From NCBI RefSeq assembly GCF_900101835.1, contig NZ_FNAF01000011.1, forward strand, positions 1-57,366: a DNA stretch of 57,366 bases. The letters are read 5' to 3'. Under the pieces are notes generated by a model. That model had not been told where the DNA came from. It searched no databases and saw nothing but the letters and a program-made list of their open reading frames with translations. Numbering within the stretch: position 1 is the stretch's first letter; each line of letters starts with the position of its first letter. Shown in pieces: positions 51,040-57,366 of this stretch. Source of the DNA: Peptococcus niger (GTDB lineage: Bacteria > Bacillota > Peptococcia > Peptococcales > Peptococcaceae). A program made the translations under genes and the position numbers.

Positions 51040-51169
51040 CTTGACGGATTTAACTGGCGGCAATTGGTTGGTACTGGCAACGGCCCTCGCCTTAGTGCTC
51101 GCTTTTATCGTTTTTAGACGCGGGATCTTTCTTTTGGCGGAATGGTTCTTACGCCGGCACGGTGGCTGA
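51032..51169 (+). CDS. Small single-helix membrane protein, 45 residues (possible remnant)
   Basis: A 45-codon frame (MNNLTDLTGGNWLV) with one membrane helix (VLATALALVLAFIVF) and a basic C-terminus (FLRRHGG). It overlaps the end of the AT-rich secreted gene by 8 bases. From about 51041 the composition returns to that of the operon. The ribosome site is weak (AGGA 12 bases upstream). It may be a real small protein or the tail of a gene disrupted by the AT-rich insertion. Confidence 0.4.
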   Translation: MNNLTDLTGGNWLVLATALALVLAFIVFRRGIFLLAEWFLRRHGG

Positions 51170-51194
51170 TTGTCAGAATTTAAAGGAGTCGTGT

Positions 51195-52265
51195 ATGAAA
51201 AAATTATCTTCTCTTTTAGCGCTCATTTTAGCCGTTACCTTTACGGTAACGGCTTGTGGCGTATCTCAAGATACGTCTGCGCCTGCTTTATCAAGTGAAG
51301 CGGCTAAGACCCTGCCCTTAAAAGTGGCAACCTTAGCACAAATTGATGCCTGGCCGCTGATTGATAGCGTTCAAGAAGGCAAGGCAGAGAAATACGGGCT
51401 TTCCATTGGCGATAAAGATATTTTGACCTTTGATTCGGGCATGGAAGCCGTGGAGGGCATTCCGGCCAAGGCTATTACCGTGGCGGATGTCGGCCAATTG
51501 CCGGCGGTCATGGCGGCCACCCGTTACCAGGCCAAGATTGTGGGCATTGCCGCTGAAGAAAGCGCTGCCAATGCCATCTTAGCCCGGACCGATTCACCGG
51601 TTTTCAATGAAGGAAATGCGGCAGATGCCGTGCGCGGGTCGACCGTTTTGGTCACCTCCGTCTCTTCTGCCCACCAGCTTTTAGGGGCCTGGCTTGAAGA
51701 AATGGGCTTGAAAGAAGCGGACATTACCGTCCGCACCGTTGAACAGCAGACCGCCATTTCCGCCTTTGAAGCAGGCGACGGCGACTTCCTGGTCCTCTGG
51801 TCACCGGCCTTGTACCGGGGCTTGGACAAGGGCTTTAAAGTGGTGAAAACCGCTGCCGATTTAAACCTGCCCTCTTACATGTTCTACCTGGTGCCCAAGG
51901 ACCTTTCCGCTGATGAAAGTGAAGCCGTTGCCCGGATGCTGGCCATGGTTGACAGCCGTGTTGACCAGTATCAAGCCGGCGGCGCCGATACGGAAAAAAG
52001 CATTGCCGCCTTCTTTAAGAGCTATGCCGGGATGGACATTTCTTTAGCCGATGTCAAAGAAGAATTGACCCGCCACCGTATCTTCCACATTGACGAACAG
52101 CTGGAGCTCTTTGACAATGGCTCGGTTGAGAAAGCCTTAACGGCCGCTGCCGACCAACAGCTGGCTGAAGAAAAACTGAAAGCCGATGAAGTGGACGCCG
52201 CCAAGGCTGCCCATTTCTACATCGACAAGAGTTTCCTCGAAGCCGCTAAAACCTATGCCAAATAA
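51195..52265 (+). CDS. NitT/TauT-type substrate-binding lipoprotein 2
   Basis: A 356-residue paralogue of the protein at 46884. Lipobox VTAC (Cys21). The binding core begins LAQIDAWPLIDSVQEGKAEKYGL and contains DSGMEAVEGIPAKAITVADVGQ and EESAANAILAR. ATG 51195 is placed by AAAGGAG. It lies after the inserted region, still in the operon direction. A hairpin with a T-run follows it. Which permease pair it serves is inferred from linkage. Confidence 0.87.
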   Translation: MKKLSSLLALILAVTFTVTACGVSQDTSAPALSSEAAKTLPLKVATLAQIDAWPLIDSVQEGKAEKYGLSIGDKDILTFDSGMEAVEGIPAKAITVADVGQLPAVMAATRYQAKIVGIAAEESAANAILARTDSPVFNEGNAADAVRGSTVLVTSVSSAHQLLGAWLEEMGLKEADITVRTVEQQTAISAFEAGDGDFLVLWSPALYRGLDKGFKVVKTAADLNLPSYMFYLVPKDLSADESEAVARMLAMVDSRVDQYQAGGADTEKSIAAFFKSYAGMDISLADVKEELTRHRIFHIDEQLELFDNGSVEKALTAAADQQLAEEKLKADEVDAAKAAHFYIDKSFLEAAKTYAK

Positions 52266-52320
52266 AAAATAGTTACACGAGATAAAGGCGAGGCCGTTGC
52301 GCCGTAAAAGGAACGGTAGC

Positions 52321-52353
52321 TGCGCACCTCAAAAGACGGGGTGCGCATTTTTT
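52321..52353 (+). terminator. Terminator/attenuator between binding proteins 2 and 3
   Basis: Stem TGCGCACC (52321-52328) with GGTGCGCA (52340-52347), followed by six T. Binding protein 3 then depends on read-through or its own promoter. Confidence 0.75.
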
Positions 52354-52371
52354 ACAGAAAGGAGTTTTATT

Positions 52372-53445
52372 ATGTTGCGAAAGATCCTTGCAGCAACCTT
52401 ATCGCTTGCCTTGTTGGTAGGCTTATCGGCATGTGGGGCCACAGACAACGCCAGCTCATCCGGAGCCGGTCAAAGCGCCGGCGGGTTGACGGTGGCAACC
52501 TTGAACCAGTTGGACGCCTGGCCGGCCTACGCTGCCATGAAAGATGATGTTGCGGATAAGTACGGAATTTCTTATGAAATGAAGCTGTACAAGGCCGGCT
52601 TCCAGCTGGTGGAAGATTCCGCCTTGGAAAAATGGCAGATTGGCGATGTCGGCGCAGTGCCGGCGCTTCTGGGGGTGCTCAACCGCCACTTGAGCGTTGT
52701 GGGGATTGCAGCCGATGAAAGCGACGCCAACGCCCTGATGGTCAAGGCCAAGAGCCCCCTCTTAAAAGAGGAAAGCAACGGGGTCCTGGGCTCGGCAGAT
52801 GCCGTCCGCGGTAAAGCCATCTATACCACCCAGGCCTCCAGCGCCCACCGGCTCGTGGCCGCATATTTGAAAAAGCTGGACCTGACCGAAGCAGATGTTA
52901 ACCTGCAGTACGCTTCCCAGGCCGACTGCCTGGCCGCCTTGGGCGACGGCAGAGCAGACATCGTCTCCCTCTGGGCACCCAACACCTATGAAGCGGAAGA
53001 AATCGCCGGCGGCGCAAAAACCCTGGCCAAGGGCAGTGACCTCGGCGTGACCAACTACATGGTTTATGTGGTGGACAGCGCCTGGGCCAAGAACAATAAA
53101 GATGCCATTGCCCGCTTCCTGGCCACCGTTGGCCATGAAGCCGGCGCCTTTGAAGAGGTCAAAGATGCAGACCTGGTTTCCTTCTTTAAAGACTACGCCA
53201 AGGCTGATTTAGACGAAAAACGCATTGCCGACGAACGCAAGTCCCACCAACTCTTTACCGTAGAAGAGCAGTTGGCCTTGATGAGCGATGGCGACCTGCA
53301 AAAAAGCCTGGACGATGTGGCCACCTTCTTCCTGCAGATCAACCGTTTTGCCGATTCCAATTACGGGCAATTGACGAAAATGAACTTCGGCATTACCGAT
53401 GAATACTTGAAAGCCGCTCAAAAATTGGAAGAAAAAGCCAGCTGA
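52372..53445 (+). CDS. NitT/TauT-type substrate-binding lipoprotein 3
   Basis: A 357-residue paralogue. Lipobox LSAC (Cys21). The core starts LNQLDAWPAYAAMKDDVADKYGI, continues VGAVPALLGVLNR and DESDANALMVKAK, and ends in YGQLTKMNFGITDEYLKAAQKL, closely matching paralogue 1. ATG 52372 follows AAAGGAG; the frame to 52297 runs through the hairpin. Last transporter gene, followed by a terminator. Confidence 0.88.
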   Translation: MLRKILAATLSLALLVGLSACGATDNASSSGAGQSAGGLTVATLNQLDAWPAYAAMKDDVADKYGISYEMKLYKAGFQLVEDSALEKWQIGDVGAVPALLGVLNRHLSVVGIAADESDANALMVKAKSPLLKEESNGVLGSADAVRGKAIYTTQASSAHRLVAAYLKKLDLTEADVNLQYASQADCLAALGDGRADIVSLWAPNTYEAEEIAGGAKTLAKGSDLGVTNYMVYVVDSAWAKNNKDAIARFLATVGHEAGAFEEVKDADLVSFFKDYAKADLDEKRIADERKSHQLFTVEEQLALMSDGDLQKSLDDVATFFLQINRFADSNYGQLTKMNFGITDEYLKAAQKLEEKAS

Positions 53446-53453
53446 CCTGCTAA

Positions 53454-53492
53454 AAAGACACGCCGTGTGACGCATTTGCACGGCGTGTCTTT
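53454..53492 (+). terminator. Terminator of the importer operon
   Basis: 14-bp stem AAAGACACGCCGTG with CACGGCGTGTCTTT and an 11-base loop. T-run is short. Confidence 0.75.
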
Positions 53493-53540
53493 ATATGCTG
53501 AACCCGGCTGTCCCGTCGGACCGGCCGGAAAGGAGACAGG

Positions 53541-54296
53541 ATGCAAAAACCGAAAATCCTCTTGATCCACGGCTGGCTCCACAGCCGGGCCCGGTATGGG
53601 CCCCTGGCCGACGCCTTGGCCGATAGCTACAGGGTGTCCCTGGCCAGCCTGCCCGGCTATGACGATAAGGCCTATGTCCGTGCCGGCGGCGGCCACCTGA
53701 ACCTTTACGCCCGTCACTTGGCCAAGACCATCGCCGCCGAAGCGCCGGCGGTGGCCGTCGGCTTTTCCATGGGCGGGCAAATTCTCCTCCGGGCCTTGAC
53801 CCGGTATCCGCTGGCCCTGCCATGGGCGGTCTTTTCCAATGTGCCCTACCCGGCCCTGACCTTCGGGCAACTGCTGGCCCGGAGGCGGCGGCTCCTGCGC
53901 CTGGGCCTGCGCCTGGCGCAGACCGCGCCGGAGGCCCTGGCCAAGCCGGTTGTCAACCGCTGTGCCGCCTACACCGTCTACCGGCCGGACTGCATTGATG
54001 ACCTCTTTTACCGAGATGTCTGTGGCGTCAACGCCGCCGTGGCCGCCCGGTCCGCCCGGGAAATGGCCAAGGGCATGCCCCGGGTCAAGCCCCTGGCCGC
54101 CACCGCCAGTCTGGTGACCACTTGCAGCCATGACCGGCTGGCCCCGCCGGCAGCGGCCCGGTGCTTGGCAGGAGACCTCCGGGCGCCCCTGGTGAATTTC
54201 CCGGCAGCCGGGCATACGGTGGTTTTAGAAGCCCTGGAAGACTATGCCGCCTTCTTGCGCCTTTTGGCCGGCCACCTTCCGGATCCAAGCTCTTAA
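53541..54296 (+). CDS. Alpha/beta hydrolase
   Basis: A 251-residue alpha/beta hydrolase. The oxyanion loop HGWLHS is at 10-15, the nucleophile elbow GFSMGG at ~75, and the acid and base are likely the Asp in CSHDRLAPP and the His in AAGHTVV near the C-terminus. This layout suits an esterase or MenH/BioH-like enzyme. GGAAAGGAG precedes ATG. High-GC codons with many Ala/Leu/Arg. The gene stands alone. Substrate unknown. Confidence 0.85.
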   Translation: MQKPKILLIHGWLHSRARYGPLADALADSYRVSLASLPGYDDKAYVRAGGGHLNLYARHLAKTIAAEAPAVAVGFSMGGQILLRALTRYPLALPWAVFSNVPYPALTFGQLLARRRRLLRLGLRLAQTAPEALAKPVVNRCAAYTVYRPDCIDDLFYRDVCGVNAAVAARSAREMAKGMPRVKPLAATASLVTTCSHDRLAPPAAARCLAGDLRAPLVNFPAAGHTVVLEALEDYAAFLRLLAGHLPDPSS

Positions 54297-54379
54297 ACTT
54301 GCGGCGCCGCCAGGGGCAGGCGGCAAAAAAGCGCCCCTTAAAGGGCCGCCTCACCGGGGCCCCAGCCCCTTAACATTTC

Positions 54380-54420
54380 ATCGCCGGCCAGGCCTTTTCC
54401 CGGCCGGCGATTTTTTTGTC
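54380..54420 (+). terminator. Terminator after the hydrolase gene
   Basis: A hairpin built from TCGCCGGCC and GGCCGGCGA with a loop of about 12 bases (AGGCCTTTTCCC), followed by seven T. Confidence 0.85.
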
Positions 54421-54482
54421 CCTTTTTTATTAATTTTCCCATAAATTCAAGAAAAATAAGGCAAATATCACCCGTTTGGGTG

Positions 54483-54511
54483 TTGTCAACTTCTTTCTTA
54501 GGACTTATAAT
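54483..54511 (+). promoter_or_regulatory. Promoter of the leucine-rich-repeat gene
   Basis: TTGTCA (54483-54488), 17 bases, TATAAT (54506-54511), 70 bases before the ATG, which has GAGGAGG. Confidence 0.8.
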
Positions 54512-54581
54512 CTAAATAAGTATAGGTATTGGCAGGAAGCCTGACCGCTTTCAAAATGACCCGGGTTGAGGAGGAAAACTT

Positions 54582-57366
54582 ATGAAAAAGAGACTGGGAA
54601 CCGGCATCACCCTATTCGTGGCCCTGATCTTTGTCTTGATTAACCTGCCCGCAAGTCCTGCATGGGCGGGGAATGTTGCTATTGATGAGACCAACTTTCC
54701 GGATGACTATTTTAGATATTATGTTAGTAGAATAGCAGATGCTGATAGTGACGATAAATTAAGTGATCCGGAAATTGCAGCCGTAACAGCGATAGACGTT
54801 AGTTTAAGCAACGTTAAAGATTTAACAGGAATCGAATATTTTACAGCACTTCGAAGACTTGATTGTGATCGTAATCAACTAACAAGTCTGGACGTAAGTA
54901 AGAACTCGGCACTTCACACACTTGTTTGTTATGAAAACCAACTAAAAAGTCTGAATATAAGTAACAACCCGGCACTTAAAACACTTAAGTGTTATGATAA
55001 CCAACTAACAAGCCTGGACGTAAGTAACCGCCCGGCACTTGAATATCTTGATTGTGATAAGAATCAGCTGACAAAGCTGGACGTAAGTAACAACCCGGCA
55101 CTTGTGAACCTTTCTTGTGATGGAAATCAACTGACAAACCTGGACGTAAGTAGCAACCCGGCACTTAAAGTACTTACTTGTGAAAATAATCAACTGACAA
55201 ACCTGGACGTAAGTAACAACCCGGCACTTGAAACACTTTTTTGTTATGAAAATCAACTAACAAGTTTGGACACAAGTAAGAACCCGGCACTTAAAAGTCT
55301 TTATTGTTGGGAAAATCAACTGACAAACCTGGACGGAATTAACAACCCGGCACTTGAAACACTTTTTTGTCGGAAAAATCAACTAACAAGTCTGGACGCA
55401 AGTAACTACCCGGCACTTAAATATCTTGAGTGTCAAGAAAACAAACTGACAAGTCTGGACGTAAGTAAAAACTCAGCACTTGTGAACCTTGTTTGTTATA
55501 AAAATCAACTAACAGGTTTGGATATAAGTAAAAACCCGGCACTTGAATATCTTGATTGTGATAAAAATCAACTAACAAGTCTGGACGTAAGTAAGAACCC
55601 GGCACTTGATGAACTTGAGTGTGATAACAATCAATTAACAAGTCTGGACGTAAGTAAAAACCCGGCACTTAAATATCTTGATTGTAATAACAATCAACTA
55701 ACAAGTCTGGACCTAAGCAACAACCCGGCACTTCAAAAGCTTTATTGTTGGAAAAATCAACTGACAAGTCTGGACGTAAGCAACAACCCGGCACTTGAAT
55801 ATCTTTCTTGTTTTAGTAATCAACTGACAAACCTGGACGTAAGCAACAAGCCGGCACTTAAAGAACTTGAGTGTGGTTCTAATCAACTGACAAACCTGGA
55901 CGTAAGCAACAAGCCGGCACTTAAAGAACTTGAGTGTTATAACAATCAACTAACAAGTCTGGACGTAAGCAACAGCCCGGCACTTAAATATCTTGAGTGT
56001 CAAAATAACAAACTGACAAAGCTGGACGTAAGTAAAAACTCGGCACTTAAAGAACTTCATTGTTATAGTAATCACCTAACAAGTTTGAACCTGGTAAATA
56101 ACACGGAAATAAATGATTTTTTCGGTAAAAATCAAACGTATGATGTTAAAGTAAAAACAAGTGATATGAAAATCCCTTATGCAGATTTTCCGGATACTTT
56201 TGACATCACGAAAGCAACAAATATAGCAAGAGCTGATTCAAATTTTATAGTTGACGCCTCAAAACCAAGTACAGTGACATATGATTATGCTACGGGTCTA
56301 ACCGGAGAAAAGATTAGTGTAACTTTAAATATTACCTATGTATACACAGTAACATTTAATACAAATAGCGGAAGTGCGGTAAGTGCACAAACAATAACAG
56401 CAGGTGGACATGTAACAAAACCGGCAGACCCGACAAAAGCCGGTTACACATTCGCAGGCTGGTATAAAGACGCAGGACTGACAACAGCATTTGACTTTGC
56501 AACAGAAACAATAAATGCAGATACAACAATATATGCAAAATGGACTCAAAACGTACCACCAACACCAGTAACTTATACATTAACAGCAAGTGTAGACGGC
56601 GGACACGGAAGCGTAAGTCCAACATCAAAGACAGTAAATAAAGATGAAAGAGTTACTTTAACATTTGCTCCAGATACTGGCTATGAAATAGATACAGTTA
56701 CAGTTAATGGCACAGCAGTAGGAGTTATGAGCAATGTTTTAGATATCACTATGAACGAGAATAAAACAGTCATAGTAAAATTTAAAGCAGTAGGAACTCC
56801 ACCAATAGGCATACCAGTTACAATCACCTTCGACAAAAACGGTGGTACCGGCAGCATGGCAAATGTTACCGTCAATAAAGGCGAGGCCTATAAGTTGCCC
56901 ATATGTGCCTTTACCGCCCCTAATGGCAAGAAATTTAAAGCCTGGGAAGTCAACGGCACTGAAAAGAACGTGGGCGACAGCATCAAGGTGAATGCCAACA
57001 CGACGGTAAAAGCCATCTGGAAAGAGGCCGGCCAGCCAAGTAAACCGCATGGGGGTGGGGTGTCCAGCTCAACCGGTACAGTCACTGAGCCAAAAGAGCC
57101 GCAGAAGCCCGATGAAGAAAAACCGGCAATTGACGGCTCCTCTGCCGCCTATTTAGCCGGCTATCCTGACGGCAGCATCAGACCTGATGGCGTCATCACC
57201 AGGGCGGAAAGTGCCAAAATCATCGCCCTCTTAAAAGAAATGGATGTTTCCAACACCGAAAAACCGGCCTTTGGCGACGTGGCCTCCGGTTGGTACAATC
57301 CTTATATTAACGCAGTGGTTCGGGCGGGATTAATGAAGGGCTACCTTGACGGCACATTTAAGCCGA
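54582..57366 (+). CDS. Leucine-rich-repeat, SLH-anchored surface protein (3-prime end outside window)
   Basis: An open frame of 928 codons runs off the right edge. A signal peptide (MKKRLGTGITLFVALIFVLI, cleavage near PAWA) is followed by a short domain (residues ~32-89), 20 leucine-rich repeats of exactly 21 residues (residues 90-509), a spacer, then Listeria-Bacteroides (InlB B) type repeats: a full one (YTVTFNTNSG ... AGWYKDAG ... IYAKW), a divergent one (YTLTASVDGGHGSVSP) and a third (ITFDKNGGTGSM ... VKAIW). The start of an SLH domain follows (AYLAGYPDGSIRPDGVITRAESAKI). It is a surface adhesin-like protein held by wall polymer. The repeats are AT-rich, while the signal and SLH ends match the host. 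Confidence 0.9.
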   Translation, partial: MKKRLGTGITLFVALIFVLINLPASPAWAGNVAIDETNFPDDYFRYYVSRIADADSDDKLSDPEIAAVTAIDVSLSNVKDLTGIEYFTALRRLDCDRNQLTSLDVSKNSALHTLVCYENQLKSLNISNNPALKTLKCYDNQLTSLDVSNRPALEYLDCDKNQLTKLDVSNNPALVNLSCDGNQLTNLDVSSNPALKVLTCENNQLTNLDVSNNPALETLFCYENQLTSLDTSKNPALKSLYCWENQLTNLDGINNPALETLFCRKNQLTSLDASNYPALKYLECQENKLTSLDVSKNSALVNLVCYKNQLTGLDISKNPALEYLDCDKNQLTSLDVSKNPALDELECDNNQLTSLDVSKNPALKYLDCNNNQLTSLDLSNNPALQKLYCWKNQLTSLDVSNNPALEYLSCFSNQLTNLDVSNKPALKELECGSNQLTNLDVSNKPALKELECYNNQLTSLDVSNSPALKYLECQNNKLTKLDVSKNSALKELHCYSNHLTSLNLVNNTEINDFFGKNQTYDVKVKTSDMKIPYADFPDTFDITKATNIARADSNFIVDASKPSTVTYDYATGLTGEKISVTLNITYVYTVTFNTNSGSAVSAQTITAGGHVTKPADPTKAGYTFAGWYKDAGLTTAFDFATETINADTTIYAKWTQNVPPTPVTYTLTASVDGGHGSVSPTSKTVNKDERVTLTFAPDTGYEIDTVTVNGTAVGVMSNVLDITMNENKTVIVKFKAVGTPPIGIPVTITFDKNGGTGSMANVTVNKGEAYKLPICAFTAPNGKKFKAWEVNGTEKNVGDSIKVNANTTVKAIWKEAGQPSKPHGGGVSSSTGTVTEPKEPQKPDEEKPAIDGSSAAYLAGYPDGSIRPDGVITRAESAKIIALLKEMDVSNTEKPAFGDVASGWYNPYINAVVRAGLMKGYLDGTFKP
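54849..56108 (+). repeat. Twenty in-frame 63-base repeats encoding leucine-rich repeats
   Basis: Twenty units of exactly 63 bases with no length change. The consensus unit reads L..L.C..NQLTSLDVS.NPA. All 20 carry Cys at position 6. Near-identical adjacent copies (for example units 16-18) suggest recent unit duplication. Internal repeats make the gene prone to copy-number change. Confidence 0.95.

Noticed and set aside
53418-54215. 265-codon leftward open frame
   Set aside because: It is the reverse of the alpha/beta hydrolase gene; high GC leaves few stops. The product is Gly/Gln-rich with no domain.
54849-56108. CRISPR-like array
   Set aside because: Regular 63-base units without spacers, fully in frame and translating into leucine-rich repeats. 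Antisense frames made of CRVVTYVQVCQL-type repeats are its reverse image.

Overview
The window is the chromosomal origin region of a Gram-positive, Clostridia-like anaerobe. I cannot name the species; a Peptococcaceae-type organism is a low-confidence guess. The basis is the Firmicutes origin gene set (dnaA-dnaN-recF-gyrB-gyrA on one side, rpmH-rnpA-yidD-yidC-jag on the other), parAB with two perfect parS sites, LCP and TagA wall-polymer enzymes, an Asp23/Gls24 operon, SLH-type surface proteins, a small 4Fe-4S ferredoxin and a glutamate dehydrogenase. Base composition is moderate by eye, with AT-rich islands at the origin, in one secreted gene (50.5-51.0 kb) and in the leucine-rich-repeat gene at the right edge. 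TTG and GTG starts are frequent, including in gyrA, gyrB, mnmE, parB, yidC and the glutamate dehydrogenase gene.

Layout. 0-3.6 kb: end of an unknown gene, then a leftward YtrA-type GntR/ABC ATPase/membrane-protein operon with a clear promoter and operator. 3.9-6.9 kb: HAD phosphatase, LCP ligase, TagA glycosyltransferase, ferredoxin. 7.1-11.4 kb: TetR regulator and a two-subunit ABC exporter. 11.6-15.6 kb: leftward alkaline-shock cluster (AmaP, DUF2273, three Asp23 paralogues, two with unusual extra domains). 16.0-18.3 kb: a 47-codon acidic protein behind a sigma-B-like promoter, then a DUF1538 membrane protein with a tandem PII-like protein. 18.4-23.3 kb: leftward DUF951, MscS, CvpA, YhiN-type flavoprotein, ParB, ParA. 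23.35-23.42 kb: parS sites. 23.7-26.0 kb: a phage-flavoured group (DUF1659, DUF2922, amidase with SLH-like tail, DUF2335, sigma-like protein). 26.2-40.1 kb: leftward TrxR-like flavoprotein, rsmG, mnmG, mnmE, small membrane protein, gyrA, gyrB, recF, dnaN, dnaA. DnaA boxes flank dnaA on both sides. 40.7-43.2 kb: rightward rpmH-rnpA-yidD-yidC-jag. 43.3-45.4 kb: XRE regulator and glutamate dehydrogenase. 45.9-53.4 kb: a NitT/TauT-family ABC importer operon. 53.5-57.4 kb: alpha/beta hydrolase and a leucine-rich-repeat surface protein cut by the window edge.

The most unusual unit is the 45.9-53.4 kb importer. It encodes two permeases, two ATPases with complementary degenerate motifs (one lost the signature glycines, the other lost the H-loop histidine), and three related lipoprotein binding proteins. 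It sits behind a 170-base leader closed by a perfect 9-bp helix, with mutually exclusive hairpins around the ribosome binding site. This looks like an asymmetric heterodimeric importer under RNA control; the substrate is unknown. Also notable are the relocation of mnmE-mnmG-rsmG-parA-parB to the dnaA side of the origin, a GyrB with Asn at a quinolone-resistance position, a thioredoxin-reductase-like protein without a redox disulfide, and the decorated Asp23 paralogues.
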